A stretch of DNA of 64,000 nucleotides, from NCBI GenBank assembly GCA_019695305.1, contig JAIBAG010000004.1:62001-126000 (forward strand), in the 5' to 3' direction. A program made the translations under genes and the position numbers. The notes beneath the pieces are model-generated. The model had not been told where the DNA came from. It saw only the letters and a program-made list of their open reading frames with translations, and searched no databases. Positions 18,045 through 26,490 of the stretch are shown piece after piece. The DNA comes from a bacterium (GTDB lineage: Bacteria; UBA10199; JAIBAG01). The stretch's first letter is position 1, and each line of letters starts with the position of its first letter.

Positions 18045-19026
18045 AGATAAATATCAGTGGATTGCTAACCCCGGCCCCGAAGAATGGGATCAGGTTATTC
18101 AATTGTCTCCTCAAAGCAATTTATTTTGCGAGCGCTTCTTTTTAGAGGCGGCCGGCGTTCGTCATCAGTTATATCTTGTTAAACAGGGAGAGCATATCAA
18201 GGCGGGAGTCTGTGTAGTAAAAGGGCAGCAGGATAATAACTGTGTTTTGGATGATCTGGTTATTCATAATGGTATTCTTTTTTTAAATGAAGAAACCAAA
18301 AAGCAGGTTCGTTTACGTTTTGAACAGTTTGAATTAACAGAATTTATTATTCAGCGTCTAACTTCCCAGTTTGAAACCATTGAGCTGGCTTTAGCGCCTC
18401 AATTTGAAGATTTGCGTCCTTTTATCTGGCACTGTTATCACGAATCGGACAAGAATAATAAATTTACTCTCGATCTTCGCTACACCACTTATGTAGATGT
18501 TTCTGAACTGGGCCAGGGCGTTGCCGATGAATCTTCGGCTGCTTTTCTTGCCATGGATACGTTACGGCAGCGTCATATTCGCCAGGCCCACAAGCAGGGA
18601 GGAACTGTTCAGTTGGGAAAAAACAGTCAGCTATTAGTTGGTTATTATCGTGATTTAATGGTGAGACAAGGGGACCCTTCCTCCGAAGATAAATTAGTTC
18701 GCATGGCGCGTGTTATAGACCAGTTGATTGCAGCTGGTCGAGGTGCTCTATATGAAGTTGTTAATAGCCAGGGGGTTATTGTTTACACGGTATTTTACGC
18801 ATGGGACAGTAAAAGAGCCTACTATCTTTTTGGAGCTGGTCACCCGGAGCACTCTGAATTATGGCAAGGAACTTTGGCACATTGGGGCGCCTTTAAGAAT
18901 TTGTCTCAAAATCATCATGTCAAAGAAGTTGATTTGGAAGGGGTTAATAGCCCCAATAGAGGTTGGTTCAAGTTGAGTTTTGGCGGTAATCTCAAGTCTT
19001 ATTATCAAGTTTACAAGAATAAATAA
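18037..19026 (+). CDS. FemAB/GNAT-like acyl- or aminoacyltransferase
   Basis: 329 aa with two weakly GNAT-like halves. The blocks LRQRHIRQAHKQGG, YYRDLMVRQG and AYYLFGAGHPEHS, with a closing VDLEGVNSPNRGWFKLSFGG, resemble the FemAB-like group of acetyltransferases, where N-SPN or N-xGxxxFK near the end is common. FemAB proteins add amino acids, and relatives add acyl groups, to cell-surface precursors. The start is TTG at 18037, which overlaps the stop of the aminopeptidase-like gene and so looks coupled. The substrate is unknown, possibly an amino group of a glycan residue. Confidence 0.65.
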   Translation: MSEDKYQWIANPGPEEWDQVIQLSPQSNLFCERFFLEAAGVRHQLYLVKQGEHIKAGVCVVKGQQDNNCVLDDLVIHNGILFLNEETKKQVRLRFEQFELTEFIIQRLTSQFETIELALAPQFEDLRPFIWHCYHESDKNNKFTLDLRYTTYVDVSELGQGVADESSAAFLAMDTLRQRHIRQAHKQGGTVQLGKNSQLLVGYYRDLMVRQGDPSSEDKLVRMARVIDQLIAAGRGALYEVVNSQGVIVYTVFYAWDSKRAYYLFGAGHPEHSELWQGTLAHWGAFKNLSQNHHVKEVDLEGVNSPNRGWFKLSFGGNLKSYYQVYKNK

Positions 19027-19077
19027 GTATATTAGTAAAAAAACTGTAAAGAGAAGAAGTTTTAAAGAGGTTATATT

Positions 19078-20196
19078 ATGGCAAAAGTAAATCAATTTCG
19101 TGACGAGCTATCTACCGATGATGGTAAAACAGTCCAGTTGAACAAAGGTCATTATAACCTTGATACCAATGAAAGATCCGAAGAATTTAATCGTAAAATG
19201 AGTGAGGGCTGGGAATTAGAATATGCCCGTTACCGTTCTGACTGGGAGGCTCTTCCTGCAAAGAAGGAAGTGCGTGAATACCCTTTATTAGTAGACATTG
19301 AATTGGCTTCTTCGTGTAACTTAAAATGTCCCATGTGTTATACCACAACCGATCATTTCAAAGAGACTGTTAGCCGCAAGTTAATGAAATGGGAGCTTTT
19401 TACCAAGGTGGTGGATGAAATTGCAGGAAAGGTTCCAGCTGTGAGATTAAGCTGGAGAGGCGAATCTACTTTGCATAAAAAATTTGTAGATGCTGTTCGT
19501 TATGCAAAAGATAAAGGTGTTAAAGAGGTTTCATTTTTAACTAACGGATGGAAATTGGAGTTGCCTTTTTTTGAAGAGCTTGTGAAAGCTGGTGCCGATT
19601 GGATAACAGTTTCTTTTGACGGAGTGGGGGAGGATTATAACCGAATTCGTGCCCCTCTTAAATATGAGGAAACTCTTTTAAAGCTAAAAAATATTATGGA
19701 ATATAAACGTGCCCATGGGTTATCTAAGCCTACAATTAAGGTACAGGGCGTTTGGCCAGCTATCCGTAAAAATCCACAGCTTTTTTATTCTACCATGAAA
19801 GAAGCGTCTGATCTGGTAGCTTTTAACCCACTTATCGATTATTTGGGGAATGACGCTGATTCCGATATCGTTTATGAAAAAAACTTTTCTTGCCCTCAGA
19901 TTTATCAGCGTGTATTTGTTTCGTCCACAGGAGAAGCAATGATGTGCAATAGCGATGAATATGGTCAGGAAATTATCGGGAATGCACTTAATCAGACTAT
20001 TTATGAAATATGGCATGGTGAAAAATTAAATCGTGTACGTACATTGCATGCACGTGAGAACGGTTTTCAGGAAGTACCAGTATGCCGTAAGTGCTTTTAT
20101 CCTCGTAAAATGGAAGTTGCCGAACAGGCACAAGTAGATGGACGTACGATATTGATTGAAAATTATATTAATCGTAAACAACAAGTAGGAACTTAA
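19078..20196 (+). CDS. radical SAM protein with SPASM-like C-terminus
   Basis: 372 aa. The radical SAM CxxxCxxC motif is Cys80, Cys84 and Cys87 in SSCNLKCPMCYT. After the barrel come further cysteines (FSCPQIYQRV, AMMCNSDEYG, VCRKCF), matching a SPASM auxiliary cluster. The substrate is not known; in glycan clusters such enzymes modify sugars or small ligands by radical chemistry. Strong upstream AGAGG at about 19066-19070. It is preceded by a 51 nt gap, one of the larger gaps in the operon, and followed closely by a methyltransferase and a 2OG oxygenase, suggesting a joint modification module. Confidence 0.85.
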   Translation: MAKVNQFRDELSTDDGKTVQLNKGHYNLDTNERSEEFNRKMSEGWELEYARYRSDWEALPAKKEVREYPLLVDIELASSCNLKCPMCYTTTDHFKETVSRKLMKWELFTKVVDEIAGKVPAVRLSWRGESTLHKKFVDAVRYAKDKGVKEVSFLTNGWKLELPFFEELVKAGADWITVSFDGVGEDYNRIRAPLKYEETLLKLKNIMEYKRAHGLSKPTIKVQGVWPAIRKNPQLFYSTMKEASDLVAFNPLIDYLGNDADSDIVYEKNFSCPQIYQRVFVSSTGEAMMCNSDEYGQEIIGNALNQTIYEIWHGEKLNRVRTLHARENGFQEVPVCRKCFYPRKMEVAEQAQVDGRTILIENYINRKQQVGT

Positions 20197-20210
20197 TCAT
20201 AGGAGAAAAT

Positions 20211-21191
20211 ATGAGTAACAAACAAACATCATACAACGACCCAAAACTGCTCGAGTTGTTGGATACATTTGCTGATTTATATTGGTTAAAGCCCTTTGAT
20301 ATCCCTTGGGATGCATTTGCTGCTTACAATGTTTATAAGAGATTAAAACCTGAGGATGTAGTGTTAGACTTTGGTTGTGGTGATGGTATTTTTACGGCTC
20401 TTATGTTGGGAGCTAGACTTCCTATTGACTATGACAGGTTTACCACAGCTAAATCTGAAAATCAGAAAATTGGAGAAAATCAGTCTGGCGATATTTATGA
20501 TACACCTGATGTAGTTAAGGCTCTTCAGGTAAAACCTGAACGCCGCATTGCTTGTGGTTTGGAATTAAAGGATCATCATATAAAGGTTGCCCAATCTCTT
20601 GGCTTTTATGATGAAATTATTGAAGGCTCTTTTGAAAAAAATAATTTGCAAGCCGATCGGTTTGATAAAGTTATTTCACTTTTTGCTTTTTACTGGGCAA
20701 GTGATATTAATGCTGCAACAGCCACTGTTCAACGCGTTTTAAAGAAAAACGGTGAGTTCTTGGTGGTTCTTCCTTCGGAACATCTTCATGGAATGCATCT
20801 TACCAAGAAGCTAGCTGAAGAATTGCGTGAAAAACCACTTAAGCAAGTTTTTGAAGCCATGGATGGTGGTCGACGCGCTTTAACTAGCCGTTATTCGCGT
20901 AGTGTAGCTGATTGGAAGGCATTTTTCTCCGATTATAAATTTGAAACGCTCGAAGTTATTCCTACTGTTAACAAGTTGATTTTCTTTTTTCAGGATATTG
21001 CTCAACGCGTCTTTATTCCAAGTCTTATTGAGCACACCAAGAGCAAAATTTCTGCTGAAGACAGAGCTTCTTTTAAGACATACCTTTGCAAAAAGGTGTA
21101 TCCTGAGTTCTTGAAAGCATATTACGAAGGCATCGAAGGTAATCCGGAGATTGACCACGCGTATTATCTTTTTAGATTGAAAAAAGCCTGA
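20211..21191 (+). CDS. class I SAM-dependent methyltransferase
   Basis: 326 aa with a Rossmann methyltransferase core. VVLDFGCGDGIFTAL is motif I, and KVISLFAFYWASDINAATATVQRVLKKNGEFLVVLPSEH covers motifs IV-VI. An insert between motif I and the next strand (about residues 68-105) is longer than usual. The start has AGGAG 6-7 nt upstream. It sits between the radical SAM gene and a 2OG oxygenase. Acceptor unknown. Confidence 0.8.
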   Translation: MSNKQTSYNDPKLLELLDTFADLYWLKPFDIPWDAFAAYNVYKRLKPEDVVLDFGCGDGIFTALMLGARLPIDYDRFTTAKSENQKIGENQSGDIYDTPDVVKALQVKPERRIACGLELKDHHIKVAQSLGFYDEIIEGSFEKNNLQADRFDKVISLFAFYWASDINAATATVQRVLKKNGEFLVVLPSEHLHGMHLTKKLAEELREKPLKQVFEAMDGGRRALTSRYSRSVADWKAFFSDYKFETLEVIPTVNKLIFFFQDIAQRVFIPSLIEHTKSKISAEDRASFKTYLCKKVYPEFLKAYYEGIEGNPEIDHAYYLFRLKKA

Positions 21192-21198
21192 TTGAATC

Positions 21199-21945
21199 AT
21201 GGTAACACAAAACTTGGATTTTTTAGTGAATGTAAAAGGTTTGAATGATTTGCCTCAAAAGAGGCAAATCATTCAAACATTGCTTAAAGAAATTGGTTTT
21301 TGCGTCATTCGCGGTGTATTTAATCCTGAAGAAGTTATTTCCGAATACAAGAAGCACTATTCTTACTTTAAATCTTCTGAAGATCTACGCCGAAGCGGCC
21401 CTATTGTAGAGCGTATGAAAAACTTTCAGCGTGTGGATTGTGGAGATTATTCTCAATGTAATGCAAGGCTTAGTCGGATGTTTACACGTTTTTTTTGGAA
21501 TCCGGACGATACGTTTTCCTGGTGTTTTAAAGTTCTCCAGCAACTCAGAGATATTTTAACCGAGCGTAAGGTTGCTTACTCAGACGGGATGTATACTTTA
21601 AATGGTACCAAGTATTATGAGTTTCCCAAGATACTCCATTATCCTGTAGGTGGAGGATTTATGAATGAGCATTTTGATGCCTATAATAACGATGGTATTT
21701 TCAATATTGGTATGTCTGTGACCCGAAAAGGGATTGATTACAAAGCGGGTGGAGTTTATTATAAAAGAAAAACTGGTGAAGAAATTTTAATCGATGATTT
21801 TTCTCAGCCGGGGGATATTTATATTCACGATGCTCAGGCAGTGCATGGTGTTCACGCTATTGATTCCGATTGCCCTCTTGATTTGTCTACTATGGCAGGT
21901 CGTGTTACTCTTATTTTATCAAGTGAGTCTTTTCCTACATCCTAA
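21199..21945 (+). CDS. 2-oxoglutarate/Fe(II)-dependent oxygenase (PhyH-like)
   Basis: 248 aa non-heme iron oxygenase. The facial triad is visible as His158 and Asp160 in NEHFDAY and His216 or His219 in VHGVHAID, with Arg235 in GRVTL as the likely 2-oxoglutarate anchor. The fold resembles phytanoyl-CoA dioxygenase-like proteins. It probably hydroxylates, or otherwise oxidises, a glycan precursor or lipid; the substrate is unknown. The start ATG at 21199 lies 7 nt after the methyltransferase stop. A perfect 18-bp inverted repeat with an AAAA loop lies 40 nt into the coding region, and encodes LNDLPQKRQIIQ without disrupting the frame. Confidence 0.8.
   Translation: MVTQNLDFLVNVKGLNDLPQKRQIIQTLLKEIGFCVIRGVFNPEEVISEYKKHYSYFKSSEDLRRSGPIVERMKNFQRVDCGDYSQCNARLSRMFTRFFWNPDDTFSWCFKVLQQLRDILTERKVAYSDGMYTLNGTKYYEFPKILHYPVGGGFMNEHFDAYNNDGIFNIGMSVTRKGIDYKAGGVYYKRKTGEEILIDDFSQPGDIYIHDAQAVHGVHAIDSDCPLDLSTMAGRVTLILSSESFPTS
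21239..21278. repeat. perfect 18-bp inverted repeat, AAAA loop
   Basis: The left arm is 21239-21256, the loop 21257-21260 and the right arm 21261-21278. Checked base by base, the right arm is the exact reverse complement of the left (GTTTGAATGATTTGCCTC). No T-run follows, so it is not a standard terminator. In RNA it would be a very stable hairpin starting 40 nt after the start codon of the oxygenase gene. Confidence 0.9.
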
Positions 21946-21985
21946 TTATTTCAGTTGGTTTTTTTAATCGTTTCTTAACGCAAGA

Positions 21986-23632
21986 ATGAAATTTAATCTC
22001 AACCTAAAAACATCTCCGAGCGTTTGTTTCAATTCTATTAAATGGGATAGGGCTGAAATTACTCAGGCTCTACAGTTTTTAGAGCCGCAGCAGCATGTTC
22101 TTTTAACTCGTTTGACAGATTTATTAAACAGTTATCATGGTTTGGATAAATCTGTAGATTATTATGATGTGATTTGCGGTGAATGGCTGATGAATTTTAG
22201 TCACATTGTGTATGCTTCTTATCAAGAAGTTATTCGCGGTAATGATTTTCCACTCCAATTTGATACAATCACTCTGCCCATATTTGCAGATTGCCAAGAT
22301 TTCCAGTATGTAAATGTAAATTCATCCCGTTTTAACGAACAGTTACGTTTCCTTGTGCAAAAACTTGTAATGACAGGGAAAAATGAAGTTTTTGCATTTA
22401 ATGTGGAGAGTATGGTTTATGGAAAAGCTAATTTAAAGACACGATTAAAGCGGAATATTTTGCGATTTGTTACACAACTTGTTGGTGGCAAAAATGCCCC
22501 ATTTGTTTTTTCGCGCCCATATTTTAGGTGTAGTCGTATACATTGGCTTAAGGTTCTTAAAAAATGGTCTTCTTGGGCCAGGCAGGATGATTATCTTTAT
22601 CCTATTCATGTTTTTGCTAAAATCGATAGTGTCTGGCGCAATGTTCAATCTCAATCTGGCCCTTTAACAAGCTTTTCCGATGTATTGTGGGCTTTAGTAC
22701 CTCTTTATATACCTTTTATATATTTAGAAGGTTTTGTTTCGTACTCTAAGAAAGCTAAAGCTCTTGATTTGCCTAGGCCTAAGGTGGTTTTCACTGCCGA
22801 TGGCCTCCATGGTCATGTGCTTTTTAAAACACTTCTTGCAGATTGGCGAAAAGAAGGAACGAAGGTGCTTAATCATCAGCATGGTGGTGCTTATGGTATT
22901 GGATTAATCGAGCCTAGTGAAAATTATGAAATAAGGATAGCGGATTGCTTTTATTCTGCAGGTTGGATGTCTGAAGATAAAAAAGTAAAACCCTTATGTT
23001 TACAGATGCCCAATGCTTTCTATTATATAAAAACAAAGGGTAAAATTTTACTTAATCTTTTAGTAATGCCTTCTTATGTATTTCGTATTCATTTTGCAGG
23101 ATTACCTGGCACAACCGAAGGTATGATTGACAATACATTAGATTTTGTACGCGAGACGAAATTTGTAAAAAACCTTAAAATAAGGCCTTACTTTAACGAT
23201 TATGGATGGAATTTAATGGAAAAATTAAAAAATGCCAGTAGCCATGTAGAATTGGATGATACGACATTGACTGGTCCTGTATCGTATGCTCAATCAAGTT
23301 TGGTGATTCATAATTATCTGGGAACGGCATGGTTGGAGACGCTTGCCATGAATATTCCTACAATCTGTTTTTTTGAAAAGGAAATGTATGCTTTTCGACC
23401 CTCCGTGCAGCCTTATATTGCAGATTTGTATGCCGTGGGTATTTTGCATAATAGCGGTCACGATGCTGCTCAGTTTGTAAAAAATATAGCGCAAGACCCA
23501 CAGGTTTGGTGGCAAAGGCCCGATGTACAGAAAGCTCGTTTGGCATTTATTAAGAATTATGCCAATTTTTCTACCGACTGGGAGCATTTATGGGAAATTG
23601 AATTAGAACAATGGGTCCATCAATATACATAA
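21986..23632 (+). CDS. LIC12162-family surface-carbohydrate transferase-like protein
   Basis: 548 aa. The layout fits the LIC12162 family (named after Leptospira O-antigen genes): an N-terminal region with DYYDVICGEWLMNFSHIVY, then two Rossmann-like halves with HQHGGAYGIGLIEPSENYEI, and LVIHNYLGTAWLETLAMNIPTICFF resembling glycosyltransferase GT-B donor sites. The activity of this family is not established; sugar or glycerol-phosphate transfer is likely. No signal or membrane segments. It has a 40 nt upstream gap. Confidence 0.7.
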   Translation: MKFNLNLKTSPSVCFNSIKWDRAEITQALQFLEPQQHVLLTRLTDLLNSYHGLDKSVDYYDVICGEWLMNFSHIVYASYQEVIRGNDFPLQFDTITLPIFADCQDFQYVNVNSSRFNEQLRFLVQKLVMTGKNEVFAFNVESMVYGKANLKTRLKRNILRFVTQLVGGKNAPFVFSRPYFRCSRIHWLKVLKKWSSWARQDDYLYPIHVFAKIDSVWRNVQSQSGPLTSFSDVLWALVPLYIPFIYLEGFVSYSKKAKALDLPRPKVVFTADGLHGHVLFKTLLADWRKEGTKVLNHQHGGAYGIGLIEPSENYEIRIADCFYSAGWMSEDKKVKPLCLQMPNAFYYIKTKGKILLNLLVMPSYVFRIHFAGLPGTTEGMIDNTLDFVRETKFVKNLKIRPYFNDYGWNLMEKLKNASSHVELDDTTLTGPVSYAQSSLVIHNYLGTAWLETLAMNIPTICFFEKEMYAFRPSVQPYIADLYAVGILHNSGHDAAQFVKNIAQDPQVWWQRPDVQKARLAFIKNYANFSTDWEHLWEIELEQWVHQYT

Positions 23633-23781
23633 TTTCAAAAAGAGAAAAGATGCTGATTTTGAATGATGCCAATATTTTAAATACTACCCATGAAAAAAAG
23701 TTGTTTTATAAATGTAATGAATAATGTTGATTGCTTCCACCAAGTTTTTTTGAAAGAAATGCGTTCTCTAAAGGTAAGATT
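23633..23781. other. largest gap in the operon (149 nt), small frame of unknown value
   Basis: AT-rich. A 24-codon frame, 23650-23724 on the + strand (ATG start, taa stop), reads LILNDANILNTTHEKKLFYK in its middle. It has no recognised relatives and only a poor ribosome site, so it may be chance. No terminator hairpin and no convincing promoter was seen, so transcription through the operon is not obviously broken here. Confidence 0.3.
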
Positions 23782-24558
23782 ATGAGAATTATCAGATATC
23801 AGATAAAGAATAGTGTAGTTCCTCAATTGGGCATAATTAATAATGAAGATATTTATGAGTTAAAAGGTGATGTTTTAGATGGGTCGGCTAAAGAGGGAAA
23901 TAGGCTTTGTTCTCTTAAAGAAGTTAAGCTATTGGCACCATGTTTGCCCTCTAAGATAGTGTGTATGGCGATTAATTTTCCTGGGATTGATCATTACTCG
24001 CCCAATATGAAAGAGCCAATGGTATTTATTAAGCCTGGTAGTAGTATTTGTAATCCTGGAGATCCTGTTATTAATCCATTTCCCGATTTGCCTTGGTGGG
24101 GAGAAGCCGAATTGGGTGTAGTGATACGCCGTCGTATGCGTAATATTAATCCTGTTGATGTTCGTGATTTTGTTTTGGGTTTTACCATTGGGAACGATGC
24201 GTCGGTTGAAAATATTGAGGGGCGCGATCATCATTTGGCTCGTTCCAAAGCCCCGGATACTTTTTGTCCTATTGGTCCTTGGATAGATACCGATTTTGAT
24301 ACTCGTGATTGTATTATTGAGGCTGTTCAAAATGGAGAGGTTATTCGCCGGGGGCGTTCTTCACAACAAGTATGGCAATGGCCTCGTATTTTATCCTGGC
24401 TTTCTACCTGGATTACTTTAGAGCCATGGGATATCGTTTTAACCGGCAACCCGCCAGATACAGTGGGCATGCGATTCATTAATCATGGTGATATTTATAC
24501 GGCCCGTGTTGAAGGTTTGGGAGAATTGACTAATCCATTTTTTTTAAAAGGGAGATAG
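23782..24558 (+). CDS. fumarylacetoacetate-hydrolase-fold protein
   Basis: 258 aa from the ATG at 23782; AAAGGT is 6 nt upstream and the MRIIRYQ start is typical of the family. An upstream in-frame TTG at 23731 is unlikely. Seen: VCMAINFPGIDHYS, MVFIKPGSSI, WWGEAELGVVI (acidic metal ligands), GFTIGNDASVEN and a C-terminal ILTGNPPD. FAH-fold enzymes hydrolyse, decarboxylate or isomerise beta-keto acids. In a glycan operon the role is unclear; a 2-keto acid intermediate related to ulosonate chemistry is possible. No supporting pathway partner was proven. Confidence 0.8.
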   Translation: MRIIRYQIKNSVVPQLGIINNEDIYELKGDVLDGSAKEGNRLCSLKEVKLLAPCLPSKIVCMAINFPGIDHYSPNMKEPMVFIKPGSSICNPGDPVINPFPDLPWWGEAELGVVIRRRMRNINPVDVRDFVLGFTIGNDASVENIEGRDHHLARSKAPDTFCPIGPWIDTDFDTRDCIIEAVQNGEVIRRGRSSQQVWQWPRILSWLSTWITLEPWDIVLTGNPPDTVGMRFINHGDIYTARVEGLGELTNPFFLKGR

Positions 24559-24562
24559 TTTT

Positions 24563-25516
24563 ATGAATGATACATGTGTTTTATGTCATAGTGAAAAATA
24601 CCGGGTTTTATCCACCAAGTTACGCCACGATCGTCCTGGAACGGTTGTTGAATGCACCGATTGCGGATTAGCCAGAATACAGGGAGCTACGCACTACGCG
24701 GCTAAACTCAATGAGTTTTACAAGGAGCAGTATTCAAAGGATTATTATTCGGACGTTAAAAGCCAGCTCGATAGTCTTTTTGAATCGTTTTTGCCTGTTC
24801 AGGCTAGCCGTCTTGAAAAAGTGCTTCCTTATATCAAGAAAACAGATCGTGTTTTAGAAATAGGAAGTGGTACAGGATATTTTTTAACAGCTCTACGCCC
24901 CCAGGTGACTGAAGTGCAAGGTATTGAATTAAGTGCGCGTGAAGCAGCTTATGCCAAGGAAGTAAGAAATATCCCTACTAGCTCCCTGCCTTTTGAAGAG
25001 AGTGATTTGCCTAAAGGATATTATGATCATGTCTGTTTGTTCCATGTTTTAGAACATGCGGCTGATCCGATCCAGTTTTTAAAGGGACTTAAATCCTTTA
25101 TAAAGCCTGGAGGGCGCATTCATCTTGAAATCCCTAATTTGATGGATCCTTTAGTCTGGATATTTGATGTGGAGCCTTATCGTAATTTTTACTATCAGGA
25201 GCCTCATCTCTATTATTTTAAACCTGAAACTTTATCCCGTGTGTGTGAAAAAGCCGGATATAAGATCGTTAAGATGTATCCTTTTCAGTCAACAAGTTTA
25301 ATTAACAATTTAAATTGGACTTTCTTAAAAAAACCTCAGCCAAGCCGCTGGGACTGCATGCAAGCTACATTGCCCCAAGGTTCTTTAAAGGCAGATTTGC
25401 CCAAAAAAGTGGAACAAAACTTCAATGCTTTCCTTAATAACTGTAATAAGCAGTACTTTAAGTTTCTTGAAGAAAACGGCTATTCTGATATGGTTTTTGC
25501 CACTATTGAAATTTAG
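24563..25516 (+). CDS. class I SAM methyltransferase with N-terminal zinc-binding motif
   Basis: 317 aa. CVLCHSEKYR and CTDCGLA (residues 5-40) form a Cys4 zinc-ribbon-like start, common in sugar C- or N-methyltransferases of this type. RVLEIGSGTGYFLTAL is motif I, DHVCLFHVLEHAADP and LKSFIKPGGRIHLEIPN are later motifs. GxGxG and HVLEH fit the Methyltransf_11/23 family. It follows the FAH gene by 4 nt. The sugar acceptor is unknown; zinc-ribbon forms include C-3 methyltransferases of deoxysugars such as TylC3, which would fit a branched-sugar product, but this is inference. Confidence 0.82.
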   Translation: MNDTCVLCHSEKYRVLSTKLRHDRPGTVVECTDCGLARIQGATHYAAKLNEFYKEQYSKDYYSDVKSQLDSLFESFLPVQASRLEKVLPYIKKTDRVLEIGSGTGYFLTALRPQVTEVQGIELSAREAAYAKEVRNIPTSSLPFEESDLPKGYYDHVCLFHVLEHAADPIQFLKGLKSFIKPGGRIHLEIPNLMDPLVWIFDVEPYRNFYYQEPHLYYFKPETLSRVCEKAGYKIVKMYPFQSTSLINNLNWTFLKKPQPSRWDCMQATLPQGSLKADLPKKVEQNFNAFLNNCNKQYFKFLEENGYSDMVFATIEI

Positions 25517-25524
25517 GAAACAAC

Positions 25525-26481
25525 ATGCAAAAAAATAAATCAGCTATCGTAACCGGGGGTGCCGGTTTTATCGGATCCCATCTTACCCGACGCCTTCTTG
25601 ATGAAGGCTGGGATGTTCTTGTTATTGATAATTTATCTTCCGGACGCCGATCTAATGTTCCGGAAAAAGCCCGTTTTTTATGGCTCGATTTGGGAAGGGA
25701 TGATGCCATTCTGGAGATGCCGGCTGAGCCTGTTGATGTTGTTTTTCACTTAGCCTCTCACGTGGGGCAGGAATTATCTTTTGAACGTCCTCTTTACGAT
25801 TTAAAAGCCAATGGTTTGTCTACGATGACCTTATTAAACTGGTGTCTCCAAAAGAAAGTAAAGCAACTTATTTTTGCCAGTTCTATGAATGTATATGGTG
25901 AACCTGACAGTCTACCGGTAAGTGAAAGTGCTGCTATTAAACCTCCATCCCCCTATGCTGTTGGTAAAATTTCATCGGAGTATTTGTGCGCTATCTATCA
26001 AAATTTTGGAGTTAACACGACCTGTTTGAGGCTCTTTAACGTTTATGGTCCTTTGCAGGATATGCAAAACCTGATGCAGGGCATGGTGAGTATTTACATG
26101 GCCTATGTGGCCAAAAACCAGCCTCTTTTCATTCGTGGATCATTAGAGCGGTTTCGTGACTTTGTTTTTGTAGCTGATGTGGTTGACGCCTTTATGCGTT
26201 GTATGAATGAGAAGGCTTACGGGAAAATTTATAATATTTCAACGGGTCGTCAAACCTATGTTCGCGAGTTGCTCCAGGCTATTATTAAAGCATGGGGGCG
26301 TGATATGGCCGAATACCCTATTACTTACGGCGATCCCACACGCCGAGACCAGTTTGGAATATACGGCGACTCTTCTCTTATTCGCAGTGATTTAGGCTGG
26401 AACCCTTCTGTTACTTTGGAAAAGGGCATTGAAATCATGTCGGGATGGGTTAAGGAAGAATTGGTTAAAAATGGTTTTTAA
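25525..26481 (+). CDS. NAD-dependent sugar-nucleotide epimerase/dehydratase
   Basis: 318 aa extended SDR. TGGAGFIGSHL at residues 10-20 binds NAD, FASSMNVYGEP carries the catalytic Ser, and SPYAVGKIS supplies the YxxxK. RLFNVYGPLQ and RFRDFVFVADVVDA are typical of GalE/RmlB-like proteins. 4-epimerase or dehydratase cannot be told from sequence. It lies between a methyltransferase and the CMP-sugar synthetase, so it belongs to the same sugar cassette. Start with AGGAAAC upstream, 8 nt after the previous stop. Confidence 0.88.
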   Translation: MQKNKSAIVTGGAGFIGSHLTRRLLDEGWDVLVIDNLSSGRRSNVPEKARFLWLDLGRDDAILEMPAEPVDVVFHLASHVGQELSFERPLYDLKANGLSTMTLLNWCLQKKVKQLIFASSMNVYGEPDSLPVSESAAIKPPSPYAVGKISSEYLCAIYQNFGVNTTCLRLFNVYGPLQDMQNLMQGMVSIYMAYVAKNQPLFIRGSLERFRDFVFVADVVDAFMRCMNEKAYGKIYNISTGRQTYVRELLQAIIKAWGRDMAEYPITYGDPTRRDQFGIYGDSSLIRSDLGWNPSVTLEKGIEIMSGWVKEELVKNGF

Positions 26482-26490
26482 AGGAGAATT

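Noticed and set aside
23731-23781. Upstream TTG start for the FAH-fold gene
   Set aside because: Family alignment as remembered and the AAAGGT ribosome site favour the ATG at 23782.
25551-25567. AACCGG/CCGGTT hairpin followed by TTTT, terminator-like, in the epimerase gene
   Set aside because: It encodes the TGGAGFIG NAD motif and lies inside an intact gene; coincidence is more likely.
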